From Microbacterium wangchenii (GTDB lineage Bacteria > Actinomycetota > Actinomycetes > Actinomycetales > Microbacteriaceae), in assembly GCF_004564355.1 (NCBI RefSeq), contig NZ_CP038266.1, forward strand, positions 3,286,001 to 3,350,000: DNA of 64,000 nt, in the 5' to 3' direction. The notes beneath the pieces were generated by a model. That model searched no databases and had not been told where the DNA came from. It was given only the letters and a program-made list of their open reading frames with translations. Shown piece by piece: positions 35,940-44,715 of the stretch (positions are counted from its first letter, which is position 1; every line of letters begins with the position of its first letter). Both the position numbers and the translations under genes were made by a program.

Positions 35940-36365
35940 ATGGAGTCGGACTGCATCTTCTGCCACCTCATCCGAGAAGACTCCGCGAACTGGGTTGCGA
36001 TCGAGGAGCACGCCGTCGCATTCGAACCCCTTCGGGAGGACCTCCTTGCACCAGGTCACACCCTCGTCATCCCCCGGAATCATCGTGAAGGGCTGTTCGG
36101 TCCAAGCGAGTCCGAACTCGCCGCCGTCATGCACCTGGTTCGACGGGTCGCGGCGGCCATGCGAACCGAGCTCCGCAGCACGGGAACGTTCCTAATACAG
36201 GCGAGCGGTCCGGACTCCGGCGGGACTGTCCCGCACCTGCACTTCCACGTCGTACCGTGTTGGGCCGACGACAACGCTGACTTCTGGCCAAAGGAGAGGT
36301 CAGCCCATCCCTCGGTCGACCGCCCGCACACCGTGATCCGTTCCGCGCTCCGAGCCGTACGCTGA
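35940..36365 (+). CDS. HIT-family nucleotide hydrolase
   Basis: 141 residues. The histidine triad HLHFHVVP is intact, with the upstream CIFCHLI zinc-like start and HTLVIPRNH. HIT proteins hydrolyse or transfer nucleotides from dinucleoside polyphosphates or adenylylated substrates. Length and motif order match the bacterial HIT family. It precedes the CBASS operon on the same strand, but a pseudogene fragment lies between, so it is probably independent. Confidence 0.9.
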   Translation: MESDCIFCHLIREDSANWVAIEEHAVAFEPLREDLLAPGHTLVIPRNHREGLFGPSESELAAVMHLVRRVAAAMRTELRSTGTFLIQASGPDSGGTVPHLHFHVVPCWADDNADFWPKERSAHPSVDRPHTVIRSALRAVR

Positions 36366-36424
36366 GCGACCGGGCTTGCGGCGACGCTTCAGTAAGCCGA
36401 CGTGGCATTTTCTCGGCTTCCCTC

Positions 36425-36540
36425 ATGACATCGGGCGTGGGAGCCGCGTACTCGACTCGAGCAGCGGAGTATGTGGAGAAGATCGGCTCGATCGCGACGA
36501 TGCACCCGCCGGACCTCGCGCTGATCACATCGTGGGCCGC
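36425..36540 (+). pseudogene. methyltransferase N-terminal fragment
   Basis: The first ~38 residues (GVGAAYSTRAAEYVEKIGS, then IATMHPPDLALITSWA) align clearly with the start of the methyltransferase at 34007 (VVSAYSRRAAEYSELLGS; MAAMHHADVHLITSWA). The match stops before the SAM-binding motif, and the frame runs to 36607 without resemblance. It is a diverged paralogue truncated about 130 bases before the CBASS operon, and may mark the point where that operon was inserted. Confidence 0.7.
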
Positions 36541-36670
36541 TCCTCGCCGGCAGGCGGACGGACGACACCGACTGGCGACTCTGGTGCAGCGCGCCCGCAC
36601 GCACTGATGTCCGGCACAGGTCGTACATTGAGCCTTCATAGCTTTACTCCGACCCGAGGAGACCAGCCGC

Positions 36671-37717
36671 ATGGAAACACTTCCGGCGCAGTTCAGCACT
36701 GCCGTTAGCAACGTCACCATCAGTGACGACAAGGAACAGCGCGCCATCGCTGCTCATACCGAGGTCCGCGAGCTACTCGAAGCCGACGCGACGCTGAAGA
36801 GCTGGGGCATCACCCCGCTTCTCATCGGGTCCTATGGTCGCCAGACCGCTCGATACCCAGGCAAGGACGTCGATATCTTCCTTCGGTTTCTCAACCTCGG
36901 TGTCACCTCCGACCCTGCAGTGCTCTACGACGCGGTGTCGAGGGTTCTCATCGACGCGTACGGACTCGTCGACGAGGGCGGTCGGGTGACCCCGCAGCCT
37001 CGCAGCCTGAAGGTCGATTTCGCCGCTCCCAGCGCGCAGGCCGACCTAGCGTTCAGTGTGGACGCGGTGCCGGCTGTTCCGTGGGGCAAGGACTGGGCTA
37101 TCCCCAATCGGGACCGCTCAACGTGGCAGAACGAATCCGACCGCTGGGTGAAGACGAACCCTGTTGCTTTCGGCGATGCCTCGCAGGCGCTTTCCACGAG
37201 CGAAAAGAGCCCGGTCGTCAACGGGCGCAACGCCTACAAGCCGGTCGTGCGCCTGTTGCGACAGGTTCGCCACGTGCACCTTGGGGAAGCCAAGCCAGGC
37301 GGCCTGTACGTCGAGGTCGCTGCGTACGAGGCCTGGCAGAACGGACGTGTGACCGGCGATTCGTGGGCCGAGCTGTTTGCTTCCTCGCTATACGAGGTGT
37401 CCCGCATCTTTCGGACGGCGGCGAGCGACGGGCTCCTCGATCCGATTCTCCGCACGCCGCTCAAGCCTGCGCTCGAGACTTCTGACTGGCTGCATGCCAG
37501 CCGAACGTTCGGTGCGCTCGCGGCGGACGCGCAGGAGGCGCTTCGAGCGACGCCGTGCGCGGCGGCGAAGACCTGGCGCACAATCCTCGGCACGAACGAC
37601 CGCGGGCAAGTGTTCCCGCTTCCTGACGGCTGCAGCGGGGCAGGCGTGCCCTTGCCGGCCGCGGCGGCCGTGAGCGCCACCGGGCCGACCCGCGCTCGCG
37701 GTTTCGCGCGGCGATGA
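36671..37717 (+). CDS. CBASS CD-NTase (cyclic oligonucleotide synthase)
   Basis: 348 residues. The nucleotidyltransferase signature is LIGSYGRQTARYPGKDVDIF: Gly53-Ser54, then Asp66 and Asp68, with a third acidic residue likely Asp131 in FSVDAVPAV. CD-NTases make cyclic di- or trinucleotides on phage infection. GAGGAGA before ATG 36671 is a strong ribosome site. It is first in an operon with Cap2, Cap3 and TIR-SAVED genes, all overlapping by 4 bases. The related M. ketosireducens system makes cyclic triadenylate, so the same product is likely (inference). The chain ends ARGFARR, not in Gly or Ala. Confidence 0.93.
   Translation: METLPAQFSTAVSNVTISDDKEQRAIAAHTEVRELLEADATLKSWGITPLLIGSYGRQTARYPGKDVDIFLRFLNLGVTSDPAVLYDAVSRVLIDAYGLVDEGGRVTPQPRSLKVDFAAPSAQADLAFSVDAVPAVPWGKDWAIPNRDRSTWQNESDRWVKTNPVAFGDASQALSTSEKSPVVNGRNAYKPVVRLLRQVRHVHLGEAKPGGLYVEVAAYEAWQNGRVTGDSWAELFASSLYEVSRIFRTAASDGLLDPILRTPLKPALETSDWLHASRTFGALAADAQEALRATPCAAAKTWRTILGTNDRGQVFPLPDGCSGAGVPLPAAAAVSATGPTRARGFARR
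37227..37244 (+). repeat. 18-bp direct repeat, copy 1 (inside CD-NTase gene)
   Basis: GCAACGCCTACAAGCCGG occurs here and again, exactly, at 41157-41174 just after the CBASS operon. Here it encodes NAYKP of the synthase. The flanking bases differ at both ends. Confidence 0.8.
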
Positions 37718-39261
37718 GACCGCCGTACGTCTACAACCAGCCCGCGTTTGAGGCCTTCTGCGCGGAACTGGTTGTGGCCGGATTCAGCCCGGTACCTGAG
37801 ACGCAACAGGCGGGGTGGGTTGGCCCGTTGCCGGAGGCGCTGCGACCGCTCACTGACATCACTGAGATGCGGCTGTCCTTCCCCGACGGGTGGCCAGCGT
37901 TGGCGGTGCGGGGCTATGTGCCAGGACTCGTATCCGATCACGTCATGCCGGATACGGGATACATCTGTCTGTGGGCCGACGATGACCCGGCACAGGTCGT
38001 TGCGCAGACCTGGGCCGCGTACTTGGAGCGACTGGAAGCCTGGGCAGACAGCGCCGGCGACGGCTTTCGACCGGAGGACCGCGCTCTCGATGCGTGGGTG
38101 ATGTTCCCTGGGCGCGCTGCCCTCACTGCGGAACTGGACATCCCGGCATTGTTCGACACACCACGCAACGGGAAGACCCATGTCGTGCATGGGCGTGCCG
38201 ACGGGGTGCTGAGACTCAGCAGGCGACCTGCCGAGAACTACCTGCTCTCGGGGCCGGTCTTTTTCCGAGACGCCGCGCTCGAGACCCCGCGCTCGCTCGA
38301 CGACTTCCGAGCCGCATTGACACCCCGGCAGCGCAACAACCTCGACAACGGTCTCCAGGGGCGACGTGACGCGAAAGAGAACCACCCGAGCGGCGGTTAC
38401 GACTTCGCGGTCCTGGCGTGGCCCAAGTACGACCAGTACGAGGCGCTGGTGCTCACCTTTGCCGGTGCGGAGGGGACGTTGGCTGCGTTCGCGAATGTTA
38501 CCTCGCCGTCGGACACCGAGAGCCGCCTCCGTCGTGCGGGCCCCGATGCCCCTCAGTTGCGCGGCAAGCGGATCCTCGTCGCCGGTGTCGGAGCGGTTGG
38601 CAGCCAGGTCGCGCGCACGTTGGCCGCCAGTGGCGTTGGACGTCTCCGTCTCCATGACAACGACAGCATGCGTTCAACCAACTTGGTGCGCCACATCCTG
38701 CTTTCGCACTCCGTCGGGTACACGAAGGCGGGTTTTACGAAGCTCTACATCGAGGACATCGCGCCCTGGTGCAAGCCGACGGTGCACGAGGACGTTCCGC
38801 TGCGGCCCGACGACATTCTTCCTTTGTTGCGCACCATCGACCTCGTCGTCGACTGCACCGGGGTCTTCGCGGCCACGCTGGCTGTCGCCGCAGCATGTGC
38901 AGACGCCAGTGTGCCGCTTATCAGCGTGGCTCTCGCTCGCGGCGGCGACGCCTTCCGCATTCAACGCCAAACGGATGTCGATGTTCCGCTCATGCAGCGG
39001 GCTGCATCTGAGTTCCCCCCCATTCCGCCGGGCGACGAAGCCGAATCCTTCGGGTTCCTCGAGCTCGGCTGCACGGCACCCGTGCACAACGCGCCTCCGG
39101 CAAGCGTCTTGCGTGCTGCATCTGAAACGACGCTCGCCGCTATTGACCTCCTGCTCGGCAGGGATGGACGCGCTGCGGATACGGTGACAATCCTTCGCGC
39201 CCTCGACGAGGCACCTTTCGATGTCGTCGGCGAACACCGGTTCCCGGCGGCAGCGTCATGA
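37714..39261 (+). CDS. cap2: CBASS Cap2, E2-E1 conjugation enzyme
   Basis: 515 residues. The N-terminal ~180 residues fit an E2-like domain with candidate Cys85 (HVMPDTGYICLW). A linker follows, then an E1/ThiF adenylation domain from ~283 (RGKRILVAGVGAVGSQVART; LHDNDSMRSTNLVRH; IDLVVDCTG). Cys453 in LELGCTAPVHNAPPAS is the candidate E1 thioester Cys. In type II CBASS, Cap2 links the C-terminus of the CD-NTase to targets and so primes its activity. It overlaps both neighbours by ATGA. Confidence 0.92.
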   Translation: MRPPYVYNQPAFEAFCAELVVAGFSPVPETQQAGWVGPLPEALRPLTDITEMRLSFPDGWPALAVRGYVPGLVSDHVMPDTGYICLWADDDPAQVVAQTWAAYLERLEAWADSAGDGFRPEDRALDAWVMFPGRAALTAELDIPALFDTPRNGKTHVVHGRADGVLRLSRRPAENYLLSGPVFFRDAALETPRSLDDFRAALTPRQRNNLDNGLQGRRDAKENHPSGGYDFAVLAWPKYDQYEALVLTFAGAEGTLAAFANVTSPSDTESRLRRAGPDAPQLRGKRILVAGVGAVGSQVARTLAASGVGRLRLHDNDSMRSTNLVRHILLSHSVGYTKAGFTKLYIEDIAPWCKPTVHEDVPLRPDDILPLLRTIDLVVDCTGVFAATLAVAAACADASVPLISVALARGGDAFRIQRQTDVDVPLMQRAASEFPPIPPGDEAESFGFLELGCTAPVHNAPPASVLRAASETTLAAIDLLLGRDGRAADTVTILRALDEAPFDVVGEHRFPAAAS

Positions 39262-39758
39262 CCGATGAGTCCGTCGTGTATATGTCTGAATCGGTTCTGG
39301 AGCGGCTGCGGGTCAGCGCGGCCCGGTCACACCCCCTCGAAACCGGCGGCATCCTGATTGGCGTGACAGCAGGCGACTACCCATGGGTGACCGATGTGAG
39401 AGAGTTCGATTCGCCAGGACGGGGCCCGGCCAGGTTCATCCTCCCCCGCGGCGTCACTCAGCGCGCGGTTCGCGACGCTCGTCGACTCGATGCGCGACTC
39501 GGCTATCTCGGCGACTGGCACTCCCATCCCGCCGACGTTCCGGCGAGCCGCACCGACCTCCTCACCACTCACAAGACCGCTCTGGTGTTACGCCGCCAAG
39601 TCCTGTTGCTCGTTGCTCGGCGTCGGGGCAAGGCGTATGCGCTGGACCTGTCGATGGCGCGCGGCACCCGCATCGAGCGCTGTCGCATCATTCCGACCGG
39701 TGGCCTTCCTCCGCTTGCACATCAGACCGACACAATCTCTCAAGGCGAGGCATCATGA
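39258..39758 (+). CDS. cap3: CBASS Cap3, JAMM isopeptidase
   Basis: 166 residues. The JAMM zinc site is readable: Glu28 (HPLETGGILIG), His88 and His90 (GDWHSHP), Ser97 and Asp100 (ASRTD). Cap3 removes the CD-NTase from Cap2-made conjugates and can limit or reset the system. Length is usual for Cap3. ATG overlaps the Cap2 stop. Confidence 0.93.
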   Translation: MTDESVVYMSESVLERLRVSAARSHPLETGGILIGVTAGDYPWVTDVREFDSPGRGPARFILPRGVTQRAVRDARRLDARLGYLGDWHSHPADVPASRTDLLTTHKTALVLRRQVLLLVARRRGKAYALDLSMARGTRIERCRIIPTGGLPPLAHQTDTISQGEAS

Positions 39759-41092
39759 ACACACCTGTCAGCCAGGATGACATCGACGTCCGAGGCCCCC
39801 TGTTCCTTTCGTACAGACAGTCAGACGGAACGAACACCGTCTCCGCGCTCGGATGGTTGCTACGCGCGGCGGGAATCCCCGTGTGGCGCGACGTCGACGA
39901 CCTCCCGCCCGGCGATACGGCGGACCGTCTAGAGCAAGCGCTGGCCGACGGGTTGTCCGGCGGCGTACTGATCATCACGCCCGACATCGCGAACAGCCCC
40001 ATTGTGAAGTCTATCGAGGCGCCCGCACTCATCAGGCTTTATCGCGGCGACGACCGATTCCAGCTGCTGGTCGCAAACGCCATTGAGCGCTCACCGGGCA
40101 AGGTCGACTACGGCGCACCAGACAAGCTCCTCGAGCGCGTGCGTCGCGAACTGGAGGGGGTCAGCCAGAACCCTGTAACCGATGACGGACTCTTCAAGAT
40201 TGTCCGAGCGGCCGTCGCGCACCGCATGGCACAGCACCGCGCAATCGTGGAGGCGAACGGGTTTTTCGAGCTCACGGTCCAGACGCGGAACATCGGGCAG
40301 GTCTACGACCGCACGGGCGCGCAGCTCGACGTGCGGGTCCGGCGCTCATCCCACGAGCGGCTCCCCAGCGCAGAGGGCCTCGACGACCTGCGGCGAGCCC
40401 TCACGCTTCTACCGGACGCAGTCGTCACGACCGGGGCGCGGAATGTTCGCATCTCCGGCGGCGGGCACTTCTCGGTCGGGTTCGCGCTCGGAGCCGCTCT
40501 GCCGTCATCACGCGTAGGCGGCATCACGGTCGTCGACCAGCGCGACGCCGAATGGGCCAGCACGACCGAGGCCGCCGCGCCCGCAGTGCCTCAGCTCACT
40601 TTCGACGCGGTGGATGCTGAGTCCACGGTCATTGGCCGTCCGCGAGTCGTCGCTTACGTCGACCTCCTCCCTACCCCAAGCGATGCCGCGCCGCTACGAT
40701 TCCTCTCCGACCATGAGGGCGAGTACGTCGCGAGCGCCACAATCGCATATGGAGATGGAGGCCTCATCGACCCGGCCGATGCAGGCAGCATCGCCGCAGA
40801 GGCAATGGCACGCGTACGCCAGCTTTCCGCTCAGCATGGAAACGCGGCGGTCGACCTTCTGCTGAGATGCCCTTTTCCGCTATCCGTGCTGATGGGCAGA
40901 CTCTCGAACACCCTGCGCGTGCGGCTATTTGAGTGGGATGACAGCGACTCGGATGGCGATTACACTCCGCGGTACGTTGCCGCGCTCGATGTGCACGCCA
41001 GCGCTCCAGAAGGGCCAATCACCTCTGCGCTGCTCCCTATTGGAGGGGACAAAGATGAGGACACGGCTGAGGGCGGCGCCGACGACGCCTGA
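39755..41092 (+). CDS. CBASS effector, TIR-SAVED fusion
   Basis: 445 residues. TIR domain ~12-150: PLFLSYRQSDG, then GIPVWRDVDDLPPGDTADRL; Glu88 in SPIVKSIEAPAL is the candidate catalytic Glu. The SAVED domain fills ~220-440 (RNVRISGGGHFSVGFALGAAL; VVAYVDLLP; NAAVDLLLRCPFPLSVLMG), which binds cyclic oligonucleotides. In the studied homologue cyclic triadenylate makes TIR-SAVED form helical filaments that destroy NAD+, killing the infected cell. Last gene of the operon. Confidence 0.93.
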   Translation: MNTPVSQDDIDVRGPLFLSYRQSDGTNTVSALGWLLRAAGIPVWRDVDDLPPGDTADRLEQALADGLSGGVLIITPDIANSPIVKSIEAPALIRLYRGDDRFQLLVANAIERSPGKVDYGAPDKLLERVRRELEGVSQNPVTDDGLFKIVRAAVAHRMAQHRAIVEANGFFELTVQTRNIGQVYDRTGAQLDVRVRRSSHERLPSAEGLDDLRRALTLLPDAVVTTGARNVRISGGGHFSVGFALGAALPSSRVGGITVVDQRDAEWASTTEAAAPAVPQLTFDAVDAESTVIGRPRVVAYVDLLPTPSDAAPLRFLSDHEGEYVASATIAYGDGGLIDPADAGSIAAEAMARVRQLSAQHGNAAVDLLLRCPFPLSVLMGRLSNTLRVRLFEWDDSDSDGDYTPRYVAALDVHASAPEGPITSALLPIGGDKDEDTAEGGADDA

Positions 41093-41448
41093 ATGAACGT
41101 CGTCCTGCGGCGCAGAGAGAATCCTCTGGCGGCCCGACGGGCCGGCGCAGTGACCTGCAACGCCTACAAGCCGGCTGAGGCTCCAGCTACCCTGCGACCA
41201 TCACCCGTTCGCTCACTCACTGACTGGTCGAGTTGACTTGCGCCCGATTGCCCTGCTTGCGCGCACCGCCCGCAACAGGATAGTGACGCTGCCGGGCCTA
41301 CGAGAACGATCGCGCAGGGGCGTTATCGAGATGCCGGCGTTTGCCCGCCGTGCGGGCGGAACTGTCCACACCGACGCCCGCGCGTATGTCATCGGTGCCC
41401 GATAGCCTCAGAACGTCGCCGGGACGCATCCAGGGGGAGGTAGCCGAC
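41093..41448. other. gap between CBASS operon and next gene pair
   Basis: No gene is seen. GGCCCGACGGGCC at 41131-41143 is a small hairpin that may end the CBASS message. Bases 41157-41174 repeat 18 bases of the CD-NTase gene. GGGGAGG near 41433 is the ribosome site for the next gene. Confidence 0.5.
41157..41174 (+). repeat. 18-bp direct repeat, copy 2 (after CBASS operon)
   Basis: Identical to 37227-37244. In one frame it would read CNAYKP, the same residues as in the synthase, but homology does not extend. Confidence 0.8.
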
Positions 41449-41928
41449 ATGGCCGCGACCGAGAGTACAGGCAGCACGGATAACACAGCCAGTACAGCCA
41501 GCACCGGGACGGAAGATCCGGAGACCGTGGTCGCGGAGCTGCAGAGGGACATCACCGAGACGCGGCGTAAGCGCATGGCGGCGCAGAAGGTCCTCGCCAC
41601 GCAGCCGGTGCTCGAGACGGCGCTGGAGCGCGCCTCGCGCGATCGTTCGACGGGTGCGACGAACGAGACGGACGCGCTGCGCGCGGAGATCCAGGAGCTT
41701 CGCGACAGCATCGTCCACGAGGTACGCCAGATCGATCGCACGCGGATGCTGTTTCCGCTGGCGGATGCGGCGTATCCGGGGCTCCCGCAGCGTCCGCGCC
41801 TGATCAGCGAGCTCAACGCTGAAGCGAGTTGGCGTCGCGGCGTGATCGCCGGTCAGGACACCGCGGATCTTCTGGCCAGTGCGTCCGACGTGCGCATCGT
41901 GCTCCCCACCCTGGAGGATCTCGTCTGA
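41449..41928 (+). CDS. coiled-coil protein of unknown function
   Basis: 159 residues from ATG 41449, which has GGGGAGG upstream; the open frame to 41341 is less likely coding. A low-complexity Ser/Thr start (STGSTDNTASTASTG) precedes a long helix (ETVVAELQRDITETRRKRMA; LRAEIQELRDSIVHEVRQID). The C-terminal part (RPRLISELNAEASWRRGVIA; VRIVLPTLEDLV) may bind the next protein. It overlaps that gene by one base (TGATG). Unknown family. Confidence 0.7.
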   Translation: MAATESTGSTDNTASTASTGTEDPETVVAELQRDITETRRKRMAAQKVLATQPVLETALERASRDRSTGATNETDALRAEIQELRDSIVHEVRQIDRTRMLFPLADAAYPGLPQRPRLISELNAEASWRRGVIAGQDTADLLASASDVRIVLPTLEDLV

Positions 41929-44090
41929 TGGCCAGGGGCAAGCACAAGTCGAGCGCCTCTGCTCGTCGACACGGACAGCTCGAGTCGACGATCCAGTCTC
42001 TGCGCGCGGAGCTGGCGATGGAGCAGACGGCGCTCTTGGACGCTGAGTCCGCGCTGGAGAACGTCGCGCGGCTGCGTGCGGCGCTGGAGGCGGAGAACTC
42101 GAGCATCGCCGAGGAAGTCACGCCGCTCGCCGACGCACTTCGAAGTGAGCGCGACTACCTCCGACGGCTTCACGCAAAGGCGAGCGGACACCACACACGC
42201 GTGAAGGAGGCGTGGGACCACTACTCGGCTGCGTGCATGGACGCGACCCCCCGCGCGACGAGGCTCGAGAGCACCGAGGCGTTCATGGCGGTGATGGGCC
42301 TGTCGGGATATCTGAGATCCGGCGACATCGTCGACAGCAAAGTACGCGGCGTCGATCGAGTCACGCGTCTCCAGCGGGCTCGTGGGGAGCGCCGCACGGT
42401 CTCGGACACGACCCACCAGCAGGGCAGGGAGGGCAGGGTCACCCTTGTGCTGGATCTGTCCGTGCTGGCTCCTGGCATTGTGCGGCCGGCGTACCGTAAG
42501 CGCCTGATCGACCACGGTGTGGTCGCCCTCAAGGCCAACGGCACCCACGTCCTTCGGGATGCAGCCGAGCTCACAGCCCAGCAGAACGCGATCCGTGACG
42601 AAGCCATCGAGCGGTCCGAGCGCATCTGGCGTTCACGCGCCGACGACCTCGACGCGGACAGCGTCCATGTCTGGGGCCAGGGGAATCTGGTGTCGACAAC
42701 CGGCGACAAAGGTGAAGTGCGCCGCGCATTCGGCTACGTCCGCACATACGACGCAGTCAAGCTGAAGCCGGGCGATCGTTCGTCCGCAGAGCGCAGCTTC
42801 GGTCACGCCGCGCCTCCGCCGATCGCCAGCCTGCCTGCCTCGGAGCGCGCTGCGCTCGCGCAGCGGCCAGCCGAAGACATGCTTCGAGCCTGGCGTGACG
42901 TGCTCGCGACGAGGCGCGCTGTGTCCCAGCGCCTGGGGCTTCCGGTGCACCCGTTTGCACCGCTCGCGCACCATCCTCATCCAGCGCAGGGCCTCGCGGT
43001 ACAGGCGATGTACGCGCGGGCTGCGTTCTCGGGATGGCTCCACGAGACGAGCACGCCGGATCTCGCAGACCCGGGCCCAAGCGCCCAGGCTGAATCCGCG
43101 ATCGGCCTCACGGCCGCAGCGACGTACTGGCTTCCTGCCGGCCAGTCGGCGGCGTTCGCAGACTCGGAGCCGATGACCGAGACTGACCGCGCGGAGATGA
43201 CGCTGCCGTTCCCGCAGGTGTTCCTCGCTTTCGCGGAGCCGCTCGTACTGGACCCCGAGACGTTCTCCGTGTCTCAGGATCCAGGGCAGCCTCGTGGCGC
43301 TGCCGGCCATGGCGCCGCCGATCGCGGGGGCGCCTTAGAGTCGTGGCGGTCGTTGTCCCAGATCGCGCACGACGCCTACGGCCAGGATGAGACCGCTGGC
43401 GCTGTGTGCGAGGCCCTGTCGCGAAGCTTCCGCGACGATTCCTGGCAACTTGAGTCGATCGACGACCTGATCCGCCAACACGGAGCGCACGTCGAAGGCA
43501 TGCTGCTCTTCGGCGATCAGCTCGGCCGCCCCGCTGATCTGTTCGCGTGGTGCCTAACGATCCCTGGCGCGTACGGGTCGACCCTCGGACGGTTCGTCAT
43601 TCCCGCGCTGCGGTCCAAAACCCAGTACCGGGACGTCGTTGATAACCTCACGGCGGTCGTCGCGTGGGCGCAGTGGCACGAGCCGGACCAGAGCACCGCG
43701 CTTCCTGTGGGCATGACCCCCGCTGAGGTCGAAGACCTGCTCTTGGGCCAGGACTTCCAGCGCAATGCCAAGCGCGCCGGCCCCGGCATCCGTGTCGTCG
43801 ACGTCGGGAGCACCCACCGCGCACGGAGTTCCACCCAGCGCGACGACGGCGGGCACGGCGATGGACTAGGAACTGCCGTCGCACCGCACATCCGCCGCGG
43901 GCACTGGCGTCGTCAGCGGTTCGGCACAGGACGTGAACAGGTCAAGCGCATCCGCATCGCCCCCGTGCTGGTGAACGCTCATCGCGGCGACATTGCACCG
44001 CGTGTGTACCGGCTGCGACGGGGCGCGGTCACGGCAGCACTGGAGAAGGTCGCCGCGGCTGCTGCGAGCGAGAACGCAGCCGACCAATGA
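41928..44090 (+). CDS. large unknown protein of the element
   Basis: 720 residues, soluble. An N-terminal coiled coil (LESTIQSLRAELAMEQTALL, on to ~75) is followed by a charged middle and an Ala-rich domain. The C-terminus contains RRGHWRRQRFGTGREQVKRI and IAPVLVNAH, which recalls a recurring motif (RGHWRRQ...G...R....I.P) at the ends of plasmid and ICE proteins of unknown role, some grouped with AcrVA2-like proteins (from memory, weak). It is coupled to the preceding coiled-coil gene and may act with it. No catalytic motif is evident. Confidence 0.75.
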   Translation: MARGKHKSSASARRHGQLESTIQSLRAELAMEQTALLDAESALENVARLRAALEAENSSIAEEVTPLADALRSERDYLRRLHAKASGHHTRVKEAWDHYSAACMDATPRATRLESTEAFMAVMGLSGYLRSGDIVDSKVRGVDRVTRLQRARGERRTVSDTTHQQGREGRVTLVLDLSVLAPGIVRPAYRKRLIDHGVVALKANGTHVLRDAAELTAQQNAIRDEAIERSERIWRSRADDLDADSVHVWGQGNLVSTTGDKGEVRRAFGYVRTYDAVKLKPGDRSSAERSFGHAAPPPIASLPASERAALAQRPAEDMLRAWRDVLATRRAVSQRLGLPVHPFAPLAHHPHPAQGLAVQAMYARAAFSGWLHETSTPDLADPGPSAQAESAIGLTAAATYWLPAGQSAAFADSEPMTETDRAEMTLPFPQVFLAFAEPLVLDPETFSVSQDPGQPRGAAGHGAADRGGALESWRSLSQIAHDAYGQDETAGAVCEALSRSFRDDSWQLESIDDLIRQHGAHVEGMLLFGDQLGRPADLFAWCLTIPGAYGSTLGRFVIPALRSKTQYRDVVDNLTAVVAWAQWHEPDQSTALPVGMTPAEVEDLLLGQDFQRNAKRAGPGIRVVDVGSTHRARSSTQRDDGGHGDGLGTAVAPHIRRGHWRRQRFGTGREQVKRIRIAPVLVNAHRGDIAPRVYRLRRGAVTAALEKVAAAAASENAADQ

Positions 44091-44264
44091 CGCACCGAGC
44101 GCTGACAGCAATTCAGCACTCGGTGCTGCCTGTTCCGAACGGCTGGCACTGCGAGAACACCCCGAACGACTCAGCGCGGTTCGTGCTGGTCATCGAGGGC
44201 GTGAACCCTCCCGATTCGCGTGGGTGTGATCGCCCACTGAGCTGTACAGATTCACACTCAAGAG

Positions 44265-44298
44265 GAGAGACCCGCAGCCTTGTGGCTTCGGGTCTCTC
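44265..44298. terminator. intrinsic terminator after the large unknown gene
   Basis: GAGAGACCCGCAGCC and GGCTTCGGGTCTCTC form a 15-bp stem with one mismatch around TTGT, followed by TGTCTGTC. It lies 175 bases after the stop at 44090 and cuts through an open frame (44087-44389) that I do not regard as a gene. Confidence 0.75.
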
Positions 44299-44478
44299 TG
44301 TCTGTCGGGAGTGTCAACGTTCCCGGCTGGGGGTCTTGGGCGGGGCCAGCTCAGCATCGTCACGACCGTTGAGACCGCTGAATGAGTAGGTGGCAACCGA
44401 TCGCGCTTGTACGAAGCGGTCCGCTCAACGAGCACCGCCCGTATACGGGTGCAATGGCGGCGCTGCCCTAAGCCAGTA

Positions 44479-44715
44479 TCAGGTCCTCTCCACGGGAACG
44501 CCGCCACGGCCGATCGTCAACCACGCGGCAGGACCAAGGAATGGTATGAAAAGGACGACGACCGTCCAGATCAGTGCTTGCGTTGCCGTGAGCCGACGGG
44601 CTGAACGAGCGAGCGTCACGAGCGCAACGATGGTGAGCGCGATGATGAGCACGGTGACGATCGACCAGACGATGTCGTAGCTGGCGGGGATCAACGGACT
44701 GTGTTCGTCGCTCAC
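44479..44715 (-). CDS. PLDc_N-domain small membrane protein
   Basis: 78 residues with two helices (DIVWSIVTVLIIALTIVALVTLA and ALIWTVVVLFIPFLGPAAWLTIG); the second carries the PFLGPAAWL motif of the PLDc_N domain. Such stand-alone domains are common actinobacterial membrane proteins of unknown role. ATG 44715 precedes MSDEHSP. It is a single gene. Confidence 0.82.
   Translation of the reverse strand: MSDEHSPLIPASYDIVWSIVTVLIIALTIVALVTLARSARRLTATQALIWTVVVLFIPFLGPAAWLTIGRGGVPVERT

Noticed and set aside
44087..44389. Open frame of 100 codons overlapping the stop of the large unknown gene (ATGA)
   Set aside because: A strong hairpin terminator (44265-44298) lies inside it and the translation shows no protein-like pattern; coupling alone is not enough.
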